Shown here: one piece after another, positions 1 to 7,207 of the stretch
How the letters are laid out: each line of letters starts with the position of its first letter
Numbering within the stretch: position 1 is the first letter of the stretch
Source of the DNA: an uncultured bacterium
GTDB lineage: Bacteria; Verrucomicrobiota; Kiritimatiellia; RFP12; UBA1067
Assembly: GCA_902799715.1 (NCBI GenBank)
Contig: CADCBS010000026.1
Span: forward strand, 15,084 to 52,506
DNA length: 37,423 bases
Reading direction: 5' to 3'
Program-made: the position numbers and the translations under genes
The notes under the pieces: model-generated
Seen by the model: only the letters and a program-made list of their open reading frames with translations
Told to the model about the DNA's origin: nothing
The model's database searches: none

Positions 1-24
1 GGGGGGGGGGGGGGGGGGGGGGGG
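1..24. other. Poly-G run at window start
   Basis: The first 24 bases are all G, followed directly by ordinary mixed sequence. A homopolymer of this length is unlike anything else in the window. It is most simply a sequencing or assembly artefact at a contig end, so nothing should be inferred from it. Confidence 0.8.
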
Positions 25-157
25 ATGATGCCGCAGACGGAATGCGTACGCCGCGATCGGCGGAAATCATGTTCCGCCGCCGTCGCGGCCGCCGTTTCCC
101 GCACGCAAGGCTGGAAATGGCGCTTATCTGTCGCAATCTGTCCCATGGCCGGATAGC

Positions 158-186
158 AGTTTACCAAAACCGCGGCGGCGAGTCAC
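158..186 (-). promoter_or_regulatory. Promoter facing the left window edge
   Basis: On the minus strand an extended -10 TTTTGGTAAACT (158-169) lies 17 bp from a -35-like GTGACT (181-186). It sits just beyond the stop of the esterase-phosphatase gene and fires towards position 1. The predicted start of transcription is near 151. An ATG on the same strand begins at 146 and stays open to the poly-G run, about 40 codons, but its product is not recognisable. The transcript could be a truncated gene with an almost absent leader, or an RNA. Confidence 0.5.
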
Positions 187-187
187 A

Positions 188-1576
188 TTAAATTCGCGCC
201 GGGAAGTAGGCCACGCGATCGAGCGCGCCGTCCGGCGAGAACATCGCGGCAGCGGAATCGAGGAACCCGATCCACCTGTCCTGGCGCCAGCCGCGGCATG
301 CGCCGTGCGCCTGCAGATACGCCGCGACGTGCGAATCGTGCGAAACCGCCACGGCGAGCGGCGCGCGCGCGTATCCGCGCAATATGCGGTCCATCTCGCG
401 GGTGGCGGCGGCGAGCGGCGCGAACCCCGGGCCTTCGCCGTTCTCGAGATATTCCGTCATCATCGGCCAGAACCCGCGCTCGAGTATCTCGCGCCACACC
501 GTTTCGCGGTCCTCGAAATACGGCGTCTCCATCCCGAGCAGCGGGTCTTGCGCGACCTCTGCGCCGCCAAGCCCCATGCCTTCGGCGACGGCCTGCGCGG
601 TCATGCGGCTGCGCACGAGCGGCGACGATGCGAAGCACGCCCCGGCCCCGCCGGCCGCTTCCGCGAGCAGGCGGCCGAGAGCGCGGGCGCTTTCGCTCCC
701 GGCCTCCGTCACCGGCAGTCTTTCGCCGAAGGTCGGGTCGCAAGCGGCGAGGTGCGGACGGCGCGCGTGGCGCATGAACAGGACGACGCGCCCGCCGGCC
801 GCGATGCGGGCGGCGATCTCCGCGGCGTCCACCACGTCCGGATGGCGCGCTCCGCCGGCGCAAAGGGTCTCGCCCGCCGGAACGGGGTCGTTCGCCGCGG
901 ACGGCACCACGGCCGCGCCGGACAGTATCTCGCGCGCGCACTGCGATATTTCGCCCGCCATCGTGACGGGAAGCGCGTGCTCCGACCCCGCCACCATCCG
1001 CACGCGCGTCTGCGGAATGTGCGACACGATGAACCCGACGCCCGAGGAACGGACGATGCCGTCGGATTCCGACTGGAAAAGATACGACGGGATGTCGCGC
1101 GGAATGCGGTCGAGCATATCCCTGACGTCGGCCGTGCGCAGGAACTCCAGCCCGCGCTCCAGGTTTTCAGGCGTGTCGAGCATGTACGGCGACGGCATCC
1201 CCGGCTCCTGCGGGAAGAGACCCTTCCCGCCCGTCATCAGCAGCCCCGCGCGCAGGGCTTCGATCCGGCGCGGCGACATTCCGCGCCAGCCCGTCGACTT
1301 GTCTTCCGCGAGGCGCGGCGTGGCGGCCGCGAGGATCAGGCCCGCGGTCTTTTCCGGGTATTCCGCCGCTATGCGCATGGCGGTGGTGCCGCCCATCGAC
1401 CACGCGGCGAGCACCGCCTTGCCGCGCAGGGCGCGCATGTAGCGGTCCACCGCGCCGTCGAGCTGCTCCACGTAGCCGAACATCGACGTCATGCACGGGA
1501 ATTCGCACCGGCTCCACGCGGCGGGCGACGCCGCCCAGCCGTTCAGTATGGCCACTTCAACGTCCATGTCCGCCAC
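188..1576 (-). CDS. BioH-like alpha/beta hydrolase fused to a histidine phosphatase
   Basis: Two enzymes in one 462-residue chain. Residues 1-235 are an alpha/beta hydrolase resembling BioH, the pimeloyl-ACP methyl ester esterase of biotin synthesis: nucleophile elbow AWSMGG (Ser60), acid in SESDGIV and His in GSEHALP. After a linker of about 30 residues, roughly 265-462 is a histidine phosphatase (phosphoglycerate mutase-like) domain with the phospho-acceptor motif FMRHARRP, where the usual RHG reads RHA, and a second catalytic His in VSHDSH. The start is GTG at 1576; an in-frame ATG at 1567 is an alternative. The gene begins 6 bp after the CoaB-Maf stop, so the two are co-transcribed. Domain calls are from motifs; the substrates of both halves are unknown, and no other biotin gene is in the window. 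Confidence 0.8.
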   Translation of the reverse strand: MADMDVEVAILNGWAASPAAWSRCEFPCMTSMFGYVEQLDGAVDRYMRALRGKAVLAAWSMGGTTAMRIAAEYPEKTAGLILAAATPRLAEDKSTGWRGMSPRRIEALRAGLLMTGGKGLFPQEPGMPSPYMLDTPENLERGLEFLRTADVRDMLDRIPRDIPSYLFQSESDGIVRSSGVGFIVSHIPQTRVRMVAGSEHALPVTMAGEISQCAREILSGAAVVPSAANDPVPAGETLCAGGARHPDVVDAAEIAARIAAGGRVVLFMRHARRPHLAACDPTFGERLPVTEAGSESARALGRLLAEAAGGAGACFASSPLVRSRMTAQAVAEGMGLGGAEVAQDPLLGMETPYFEDRETVWREILERGFWPMMTEYLENGEGPGFAPLAAATREMDRILRGYARAPLAVAVSHDSHVAAYLQAHGACRGWRQDRWIGFLDSAAAMFSPDGALDRVAYFPARI

Positions 1577-1582
1577 CCTGTC

Positions 1583-2809
1583 CTACCTTTCGGGGCGCTC
1601 CCCGGACTTCCGCACGGGGAAAGGCCTGCACAGGAAGCCGCGGAGCGGCGCCACGGGCAGCCCCATAATGTTTTCGTACTCGCCCGTCCAGCCTTCCACG
1701 AGCATGGAGCCGTGCTCGTCGATGTCGTACGCGCCGGCGCGGTCGAGCGGATTCGCGACGGCGATGTAGCGGGCGATGGCGCGGGGCGACAGCTTCTTGA
1801 AGCGGACGTGCGATTCCGCCGTGCATACGCGCTCCGCGCCGTCCGGCCCGCAGTACGCCACGCCGGTGAACACGGTGTGCGTCCTGCCGGAAAGCTCCCC
1901 GAGGAACGCGGCCGCCCCGGCGGCGTCGCGCGGCTTGCCGTATATCGTGCCGCCGCACCACACGATCGTGTCGGCGGCGAGCACTGCCGCGCCGGGATGC
2001 TTCGCGCGGCAGGCGCGCATCTTGGCCGCGGCGTTGGCGCGCACGGTCCCGGCGGGGTCGTGCGGCAGCGATATTTCCGGCGCGCCCGTCGGCTCCGCCG
2101 TGAATTCCACGCCCAGCGATTCGAGGATCTTGGCGCGGCGCGGGGATTTCGACGCCAGCACGAGCGGGGCCGACCGCGCGGCGGCGATGCGCCCGATCAT
2201 GCGGACCAGCCGCGCGGCCACCGCGCTTTTGCGCATCAACGGAATCCGCACCGGCGCGTCGAACGCCGTATAGACGGTCACGCTGTTCGTTTCCGACGCA
2301 AAGCCGCATCCCGGCGCCGAAACGTCGTTTGCGGCTATGAGATCGAGGTTCTTCTCCCGGAGCTTCCTCATGGCCTCGGCCCCGGGATCGCCCGTTTCGG
2401 CCGCGAACCCCGCGAAGATCCTGTCGCCCTTGTCCGCCGCAAGCGTCTTGAGCACGTCGGGATTTCGCACAAGCGCCAGGGTGCCGTCCATCCCGCCTTT
2501 CTTGAGCTTCGACGCGGCCCGCCGGGCCGGACGCCAGTCCGCCACCGCGGCGCACATCACGAGCGCGTCGCATTCCGGCAGCCGGCTCCGCACCGCCTCC
2601 AGCATGTCGCATGCCGAAACCACGTCCACGCGCTCCACGCCGGGCGGGGTAGGCAGGCTGACCGGCCCGGCCACAAGCACCGCGTCGTGCCCGGCGCGCG
2701 CCGCGGCGCGCGCCACGGCGAAACCCATCTTGCCAGTAGACGGATTGGAAAGGAACCGCACAGGGTCGGCGAATTCGCGGGTCGGACCCGCTGTGACAAG
2801 GAATCTCAT
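1583..2809 (-). CDS. Phosphopantothenate-cysteine ligase (CoaB) fused to Maf nucleotide pyrophosphatase
   Basis: A 408-residue fusion. Residues 1-205 match the CoaB domain, which joins cysteine to 4'-phosphopantothenate in coenzyme A synthesis: N-terminal VTAGPTREFADPVRF, the NPSTGKMG nucleotide-binding turn, and AAVADWRP followed by a KLKK segment. The flavoprotein decarboxylase half (CoaC) that normally precedes CoaB is absent. Residues about 212-400 are a Maf/Ham1-like house-cleaning pyrophosphatase acting on non-canonical or UTP/dTTP-type nucleotides, with the hallmark LASKSPRRAKIL, the LAADTIV core and a GKP segment. The ATG at 2809 has no clear Shine-Dalgarno. The gene lies 68 bp downstream of tRNA-Cys and 6 bp upstream of the esterase-phosphatase. 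The domains are clear; their joining in one chain is unusual and may be restricted to this lineage. Confidence 0.88.
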   Translation of the reverse strand: MRFLVTAGPTREFADPVRFLSNPSTGKMGFAVARAAARAGHDAVLVAGPVSLPTPPGVERVDVVSACDMLEAVRSRLPECDALVMCAAVADWRPARRAASKLKKGGMDGTLALVRNPDVLKTLAADKGDRIFAGFAAETGDPGAEAMRKLREKNLDLIAANDVSAPGCGFASETNSVTVYTAFDAPVRIPLMRKSAVAARLVRMIGRIAAARSAPLVLASKSPRRAKILESLGVEFTAEPTGAPEISLPHDPAGTVRANAAAKMRACRAKHPGAAVLAADTIVWCGGTIYGKPRDAAGAAAFLGELSGRTHTVFTGVAYCGPDGAERVCTAESHVRFKKLSPRAIARYIAVANPLDRAGAYDIDEHGSMLVEGWTGEYENIMGLPVAPLRGFLCRPFPVRKSGERPER

Positions 2810-2877
2810 ATCGCGGAATGCACAAAAAAGACCGCGGACGGCGACTGCTTCGCGCAGTGCCGGCCATGGCCGTAAAA

Positions 2878-2951
2878 TGGAGGTGCGAAGCGGAATTGAA
2901 CCGCTGTGGGAGGATTTGCAGTCCTCAGCCTAACCACTCGGCCATCGCACC
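2878..2951 (-). tRNA. tRNA-Cys (GCA)
   Basis: A complete cloverleaf is readable on the minus strand. The 7-bp acceptor is GGTGCGA/TCGCACC, the D stem is GCC/GGC around GAGTGGTTA, and the anticodon stem GAGGA/TCCTC carries the loop CTGCAAA, so the anticodon is GCA. The T arm is AGCGG-TTCAATT-CCGCT. The discriminator is U, as expected for cysteine, and the CCA end is encoded (TGG at 2878-2880 on the plus strand). It lies 14 bp downstream of the 34-codon gene and seems to share its promoter. Confidence 0.96.
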
Positions 2952-2965
2952 TTTGAGGGGAACCC

Positions 2966-3070
2966 TTACTTGGATTCCGTTTTCTTGGAAGCCATCTGGC
3001 GCTCGTGCAGGCGTTTGTTGTACGCTTTGCGGCGATTGCGCTTGGCTCTGTTTCTCAACTGTTGTCCCAT
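2966..3070 (-). CDS. 34-residue highly basic protein, function unknown
   Basis: ATG at 3070 to TAA at 2966 gives a 34-residue product beginning MGQQLRNRAKRNRRKAYNKR and ending in MASKKTESK. More than a third of the residues are Lys or Arg, so an RNA- or ribosome-associated role is plausible but not shown. A promoter is placed so that transcription would start about 2 nt before the ATG, which would make the mRNA leaderless; no Shine-Dalgarno is present. tRNA-Cys follows in the same direction after 14 bp. It does not look like the PVC signature small basic protein that begins MSLDRSLK. The coding call rests on composition, stop position and promoter fit. Confidence 0.6.
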   Translation of the reverse strand: MGQQLRNRAKRNRRKAYNKRLHERQMASKKTESK

Positions 3071-3078
3071 GGCGAGAG

Positions 3079-3107
3079 AGTGTACCAAACCGGCCGCGCC
3101 GATGCAA
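3079..3107 (-). promoter_or_regulatory. Promoter of the basic-protein / tRNA-Cys transcript
   Basis: Minus-strand extended -10 TTTGGTACACT (3079-3089) with a -35-like TTGCAT (3102-3107) at a 17-bp spacing. The start of transcription is predicted near 3072, two bases before the ATG at 3070. Because no clear terminator follows the tRNA, the transcript may continue into the CoaB-Maf and esterase-phosphatase genes. Confidence 0.6.
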
Positions 3108-3712
3108 CTGCTATTTTTCGGAAAATTCCCGCCGCCATTCCCGCCCCCCGCCTCCCGCCCCTGAACCGGATTTCATCCGCACCGTAATCTCATATCCGGG
3201 TTGAAGGCCTCATGTCTGGATTGAAGCCTCGCGCAGAGGCGCAGAGAGGCCGAGAGCGCAGAGGAATCTCCGCGTCTCAGTGTGTATGGAATCTTGGTTG
3301 AAGGTTTCGACATCCGGCATTCGACATCCGACAGCCCGCGTCGGACAGCCGCCATGGGGATCAGCCTTTGCCAAGGCTACGGCGCGTTGGGACAACGCGC
3401 CCTACCGGTTTTCTACACGTTCTACATGTTCTCCACGGCCGATTTTCACACGGCCAATGAAATTCATCCGCACCGTAATCTCACTTTGGCGGCGAACAGG
3501 AAATTCCATTGTTAGACGACGGTTGAAACCGGAAGTCTAATGTCGGCTGTCGAATGTCCACAGCGGGATGTCGGCTGCCGAATGGCCGAAGCGGGATGTC
3601 GGCTGCCGGTTGTCGAATGTCGCAACATTCGCAATTGCATTTCATCCGCACCGTAATCTCATTTCCGGCCGAAAAGGCGCGATGACGGGTTGAAAAGCCG
3701 TGCAGCCCGCCC
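3108..3712. repeat. Gene-free mosaic of short repeats
   Basis: About 600 bp with no credible gene, assembled from short repeated phrases. The phrase TTCATCCGCACCGTAATCTC occurs three times, at about 3172, 3463 and 3641. A GGTTGAA or GGATTGAA word follows several times (3200, 3222, 3297, 3523, 3688). Words of the type GACATCC and CGAATGTC recur, and there is an imperfect 28-bp tandem repeat at 3541-3624. A stretch around 3230-3290 is built from GCAGAGG-like words, and 3365-3410 reads through a small palindrome GCGCGTTGGGACAACGCGC. Phrases of this kind are, as far as I recall, scattered in many PVC genomes, but their function is unknown. Confidence 0.75.
3541..3624. repeat. 28-bp imperfect tandem repeat, three units
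   Basis: Three adjoining units start at 3541, 3569 and 3597, each beginning TGTCGGCTGYCG. Units 1 and 2 both end in AGCGGGA and differ at a few positions; unit 3 diverges after the first 12 bases. They sit inside the larger repeat mosaic and are not in any reading frame I can support. Confidence 0.75.
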
Positions 3713-3717
3713 GTTTT

Positions 3718-3728
3718 TTTGGTAGAAT
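3718..3728 (+). promoter_or_regulatory. Promoter of the lar operon
   Basis: Extended -10 TTTGGTAGAAT preceded by a T run. Transcription should start near 3735, giving a leader of about 70 nt. No good -35 is visible at 16-18 bp, so the extended -10 probably carries the promoter. The motif is the same as at the other promoters in this window. Confidence 0.55.
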
Positions 3729-3747
3729 TTCCATGCTTGACGAAACT

Positions 3748-3796
3748 GCGGGGCGCCCCGCGCACAAGTGAATCCGCGGGGAACCCCGCAAAGGAG
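3748..3796 (+). promoter_or_regulatory. GC-rich competing hairpins next to the lar ribosome-binding site
   Basis: The leader contains the perfect palindrome GCGGGGCGCCCCGC (3748-3761) and the hairpin GCGGGGAACCCCGC (3776-3789). Each holds both GCGGGG and CCCCGC, so the left and right elements can also pair with one another (3756-3761 with 3776-3781), giving mutually exclusive folds. The last arm ends one base before AAGGAG (3791-3796), the ribosome-binding site of the next gene. This geometry would suit translational control, but no known riboswitch consensus is recognised. Confidence 0.4.
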
Positions 3797-3804
3797 ATGA
3801 AGAC

Positions 3805-4152
3805 ATGGCATGTTTCACCGTTCCGCTGGCCGCCGCAGCCGCTGCAGGCGCGGCACGCCATTCGAAAACCTGCAGAAAATCCCGCAACCCCTTCGTCTCA
3901 AGGCTCGACTGGCTTGCGAAGATGATGCTGGGCGGAAGCTTCCTGCTTGCGATCGAGCACGTGTGGCACGGCGAAGTGCAGTTCACGTTCCCGTTCCTGA
4001 CCGCAGTGGAAGAAGGGCCTGAGGCCGTTTCGGAGATGCTGCGCGAAATGGCGACGCGCGGCGTGGCGATGGCCGTCGCCACGGTCGCGGCTTGGGCGTG
4101 CATGGTGGCGGCGGCGTGCACAGGCGCGCGAAAGGCGGCGGCCCATGTATGA
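3805..4152 (+). CDS. Small membrane protein heading the lar operon
   Basis: A 115-residue protein starting MACFTVPLA, with a strong AGGAG 8 bp before the ATG. It contains a hydrophobic segment around residues 38-50 (LAKMMLGGSFLLAIEHVWHG) and another near 88-106 (VAMAVATVAAWACMVAAA). The central part includes EHVWHGEVQ, with two His and acidic residues that could bind metal. The gene overlaps the next one by 8 bp and is the first gene of the nickel-pincer cofactor operon, so a membrane or metal-related accessory role is likely. I recall similar small proteins beside lar-type genes in other anaerobes but cannot verify that here. It does not resemble the known Lar nickel transporter proteins. 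Confidence 0.7.
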   Translation: MACFTVPLAAAAAAGAARHSKTCRKSRNPFVSRLDWLAKMMLGGSFLLAIEHVWHGEVQFTFPFLTAVEEGPEAVSEMLREMATRGVAMAVATVAAWACMVAAACTGARKAAAHV

Positions 4153-4435
4153 AATAGCCGCAGTCGCGGCTACGGCCGCGTTCGCCGCCGCCTGGTTCGC
4201 CGGCGCGCGCAACGGACGCTTCGCCCGCCCGGTCTTCACCGCCATGCTGATGTTCGCGGGCGCCGCGCTGATGTGGGGCGTGGACTGCGTGGCGGAACTG
4301 TCCGCCGGCGAGCCGTTTCCCGGCATGGACGCCGACGGCGCATGCCTTGCAGCCGTCATCCTGGCCGCAGGGCTCGGGGTGTTCGCGATTCTCTGCCTGA
4401 CGGAACGCAACCGTGCCGCTGCAGCGGAAGATTGA
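4145..4435 (+). CDS. Second small membrane protein of the lar operon
   Basis: A 96-residue protein with three hydrophobic stretches: residues 3-19 (EIAAVAATAAFAAAWFAG), about 29-46 (VFTAMLMFAGAALMWGVD) and about 66-83 (CLAAVILAAGLGVFAIL). Short hydrophilic loops separate them and the tail is charged. It overlaps the preceding gene by 8 bp and the following LarE-LarB gene by 23 bp, which implies translational coupling and a joint role. Its family is not recognised. It could be a partner of the upstream membrane protein in metal or anion handling. Confidence 0.68.
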   Translation: MYEIAAVAATAAFAAAWFAGARNGRFARPVFTAMLMFAGAALMWGVDCVAELSAGEPFPGMDADGACLAAVILAAGLGVFAILCLTERNRAAAAED

Positions 4436-5936
4436 CCGCCTGCGCGCCGCGCTGGCCGATGCGGGATCCGCGGCCGTCGCCTTTTCGGGCGGCGCGGATT
4501 CCTCGTTCCTGCTTCTCGAGGCGCACCGCGCGCTCGGCCGGCGCGCCGTGGCCGTGACCGTGCGCTCCGCGCTGTGTCCGTCCGGCGACGTGGACGCCGC
4601 GGCCGCGTTCTGCCGGACGATCGGCGCGGCGCACGAAATACTCGATTTCGATCCGTTCGCCGTCCCCGGCTTCGCCGCCAACGGCCCGGACCGCTGCTAC
4701 ACGTGCAAGCGCGCGATGTTTTCGGCGCTGAAGAAATTCGCCGCGGAGCGCGGACTGGAGCGCGTAATCGAAGGGTCGAACGCGGACGACGACGGCGACT
4801 ACCGTCCCGGCCGCCGCGCGCTGCGGGAGCTTGGCGCGGAAAGTCCGCTGCGCGACGCCGGCTTCTCCAAGGCCGAGATACGCGACGCCCTGCGCGGGGA
4901 AGGGCTCGACGCCGCGTCGAAGCCCCCGGCGGCATGCCTGGCTTCGCGCGTGCCTTACGGCGAACGCCTTTCGCCGGAGCTGCTTGCGCGCATCGGCAGG
5001 GCGGAAGACGTCGTGCGCGCCATCCTGGGCGGCGGCGGGCCGGAGCGGTTGCAGGTGCGCGTGCGCGCGCACGGCGCCGCCGCGCGCGTTGAGACGGATC
5101 CGTCCGCCATCGCGCAGGCCGCCGCGAAATGCCGCGAAATTTCCGCCGCGCTGAAGGCGGAAGGGTTCGCATACGCGTCGCTCGACCTGGACGGCTACCG
5201 GACCGGCAGCCTGAACGAAACGCTTCCCGCGCAGGCGGCCGCGGCGGAATCCGCTGGGCCGGCGGGCGTGGACATGGGTTTCGCGAACATCGACATCGAC
5301 AGGCTGCGGCGCCAGGGGATGTGCGAAACCGTGTACGGCGAAGGCAAGACCGCCGCGCAGATAGCGGCGATACTGCGCGCGATGCGCGAGCACGGGCAGG
5401 CGCCCGTGCTCGTGACGCGGATAGACGCCGCGAAAAGCGCGGCGGCCGCGGAGGCGGCCGGGCCGGACTGGGAGTATTTCCCCGAGGCGCGGCTCGGACG
5501 CATGGGCGCGCCGCGCCCGGCGGCGCCCGGCGCGGAGATAGCGGTGGTGTGCGGCGGCACGAGCGACGTCCCGGTGGCCGAAGAGGCGGCGCTGACGGCC
5601 GAAACGCTGGGCTGCGCCGCGCGGCGCGTGTACGACGTGGGTGTGGCCGGGATACACAGGCTGCTTTCGCGCGTGGAGACGCTGCGCGGGGTCCGCGCCG
5701 TGGTGGCGGTCGCGGGCATGGAAGGCGCGCTCGCGAGCGTGGTGGGCGGGCTTGTGCGCTGCCCGGTGGTGGCCGTGCCCACGAGCGTGGGCTACGGAGC
5801 GTCGTTCGGCGGGCTGGCCGCGCTTCTCGCGATGCTGAACTCGTGCGCGGCGGGGACGGCCGCCGTGAACATCGACAACGGATTCGGGGCGGGCGTGCTC
5901 GCCGCGCGGATCGCGCTGCGGGAGGATTTCAGGTGA
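4413..5936 (+). CDS. LarE-LarB fusion: nickel-pincer nucleotide cofactor synthesis
   Basis: A 507-residue fusion of two enzymes that build the nickel-pincer nucleotide (NPN) cofactor of lactate racemase-type enzymes. Residues 1-270 are LarE, the PP-loop sulfur insertase: the ATP motif FSGGADSS (24-31), CYTCKR (95-100) and KPPAACLASRVPYG (170-183). In that last motif Cys175 aligns with the sacrificial cysteine (Cys176) described in Lactiplantibacillus LarE. Residues about 280-507 are LarB, the PurE-like enzyme that carboxylates and hydrolyses nicotinate adenine dinucleotide: DRLRRQGMCETVYGEGKT, VVCGGTSDVPVAEEA, and LNSCAAGTAAVNIDNGFGAG with the expected catalytic Cys. Start is GTG at 4413, overlapping the upstream gene. 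The two are normally separate genes; here there is no stop or frame change between them. Confidence 0.92.
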   Translation: MPLQRKIDRLRAALADAGSAAVAFSGGADSSFLLLEAHRALGRRAVAVTVRSALCPSGDVDAAAAFCRTIGAAHEILDFDPFAVPGFAANGPDRCYTCKRAMFSALKKFAAERGLERVIEGSNADDDGDYRPGRRALRELGAESPLRDAGFSKAEIRDALRGEGLDAASKPPAACLASRVPYGERLSPELLARIGRAEDVVRAILGGGGPERLQVRVRAHGAAARVETDPSAIAQAAAKCREISAALKAEGFAYASLDLDGYRTGSLNETLPAQAAAAESAGPAGVDMGFANIDIDRLRRQGMCETVYGEGKTAAQIAAILRAMREHGQAPVLVTRIDAAKSAAAAEAAGPDWEYFPEARLGRMGAPRPAAPGAEIAVVCGGTSDVPVAEEAALTAETLGCAARRVYDVGVAGIHRLLSRVETLRGVRAVVAVAGMEGALASVVGGLVRCPVVAVPTSVGYGASFGGLAALLAMLNSCAAGTAAVNIDNGFGAGVLAARIALREDFR

Positions 5937-7207
5937 ACATGCTCTATTTCGACTGTTCGATGGGCGCGGCGGGCGACATGCTGGCGGGCGCGCTGATGGA
6001 GCTCATGCCCGACCCCGCCGCCGCGCTCGGGCGCATAAACGCATTCGGCATTCCGGGCGTGGAATGCGGCGCGGAGAAAACCGCGAAATGCGGCATCGCC
6101 GCAACGCGCTTCACGGTGAAAGTGCACGGCGAGGAGGAAGGTTTCGGACACGCGCACGGCCACGGGCACGGACACGCGCACGGACACGGACACGCGCACC
6201 GCAGTCTCGGCGAGGCGCTCGATTCCGTTTCGCGTCTCGACATGGAAGATTCCGTGAAGGAGCACGTCGCCGCCGTCTACCGGGAAATCGCGCTTGCGGA
6301 GAGCCGCGCGCACGGAAAGCCGCCCGCGGAGATCCATTTCCACGAGATCGGCTCGGCGGACGCGCTGGCGGACATATCGGCGGTGTGCTGGATGATGGAG
6401 CGGCTGCATCCGGACGCCGTAGCGGCGTCGCCGGTCAACACGGGCTCCGGGACCGTCGCGTGCGCGCACGGCGAAATGCCGGTTCCGGCGCCAGCCACGG
6501 CGTTTCTCCTGGAAGGAGTGCCGTCGTATTCCGACGGCGCGGCGCGCGGCGAACTGTGCACGCCCACCGGCGCGGCGCTGCTGCGGCATTTCGCCGGCTC
6601 GTTCGGTCCGCAGCCGGCGATGCGCGTTTCGGCGATAGGCAGCGGCGCGGGCGCGAAAGACTTCGCGCGCCCGAACATCGTGCGCGCGTTCGCGGGGGAG
6701 GCGGCCGGGGCGGCCGGCACCGGGGACGCGGACGGCGGGACGGTCGCCGAGATTGCGGAACTGTCGTTCGAGGTCGACGACATGACCGGCGAGGAAATCG
6801 CATTCGCCGCGTCGATGCTGTACGCCGCCGGCGCGAAGGACGTTTCCACAAGCCCCGTTTCCATGAAGAAGGGGCGCCCGGGGGTTTCGTTCCGCATAAT
6901 CTGCGCGCCGGAGGGGCGCGACGCCGCGGTGCGCGCGGCGTTCGCCTGCACGAGCACGCTCGGAGTGCGCGAAACGCTCTGCCGGCGCTACGAAATGGCG
7001 CGCGAAGAGCGCGCGACAGCCATCCCCGGGGGAGGGACGGCGCGGCTGAAGGTGTCGCGCGGATTCGGCGCGGAGCGCGCCAAGTTCGCGGCGGACGACC
7101 TGGCCGCCATCGCCGCCGCGCGCGGCATATCGCTTTCGCGGGCGCGCGGCATCGCGGAATCCGCGGTTTTTGACGGAAAGGAGAACACATGGGCACGAAC
7201 GACATGA
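5933..7207 (+). CDS. larC: LarC, nickel insertase for the NPN cofactor
   Basis: A 424-residue LarC (DUF111 family), the CTP-dependent enzyme that inserts nickel into the pincer nucleotide. The N-terminus is the family-typical MLYFDCSMGAAGDMLAGAL. A His-rich loop, residues 73-89, alternates His with Gly/Ala and would bind nickel. IHFHEIGSADALADI and SPVNTGSGTV follow, then the C-terminal domain with FEVDDMTGEEI and SPVSMKKGRPG. In lactobacilli LarC is made by a frameshift between two frames; here it is one continuous frame. GGAGG lies 7 bp before the GTG at 5933, which overlaps the LarB stop; ATG at 5939 is an alternative start. The last 19 bp overlap the aldo/keto reductase gene. Confidence 0.93.
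   Translation: MNMLYFDCSMGAAGDMLAGALMELMPDPAAALGRINAFGIPGVECGAEKTAKCGIAATRFTVKVHGEEEGFGHAHGHGHGHAHGHGHAHRSLGEALDSVSRLDMEDSVKEHVAAVYREIALAESRAHGKPPAEIHFHEIGSADALADISAVCWMMERLHPDAVAASPVNTGSGTVACAHGEMPVPAPATAFLLEGVPSYSDGAARGELCTPTGAALLRHFAGSFGPQPAMRVSAIGSGAGAKDFARPNIVRAFAGEAAGAAGTGDADGGTVAEIAELSFEVDDMTGEEIAFAASMLYAAGAKDVSTSPVSMKKGRPGVSFRIICAPEGRDAAVRAAFACTSTLGVRETLCRRYEMAREERATAIPGGGTARLKVSRGFGAERAKFAADDLAAIAAARGISLSRARGIAESAVFDGKENTWARTT

Noticed and set aside
305-2875. Long plus-strand open frame opposite the CoaB-Maf and esterase-phosphatase genes
   Set aside because: Arg/Ala/His-rich low-complexity product with no motif, antisense to two well-supported genes and across most of their length. 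It is a by-product of high GC.
2925-3107. 60-codon minus-strand frame across tRNA-Cys
   Set aside because: It runs through the tRNA and overlaps the better-supported 34-codon gene in another frame.
3735-3804. NiCo riboswitch upstream of the nickel-pincer operon
   Set aside because: I cannot match the conserved four-helix junction of that class; only two simple GC hairpins are present.
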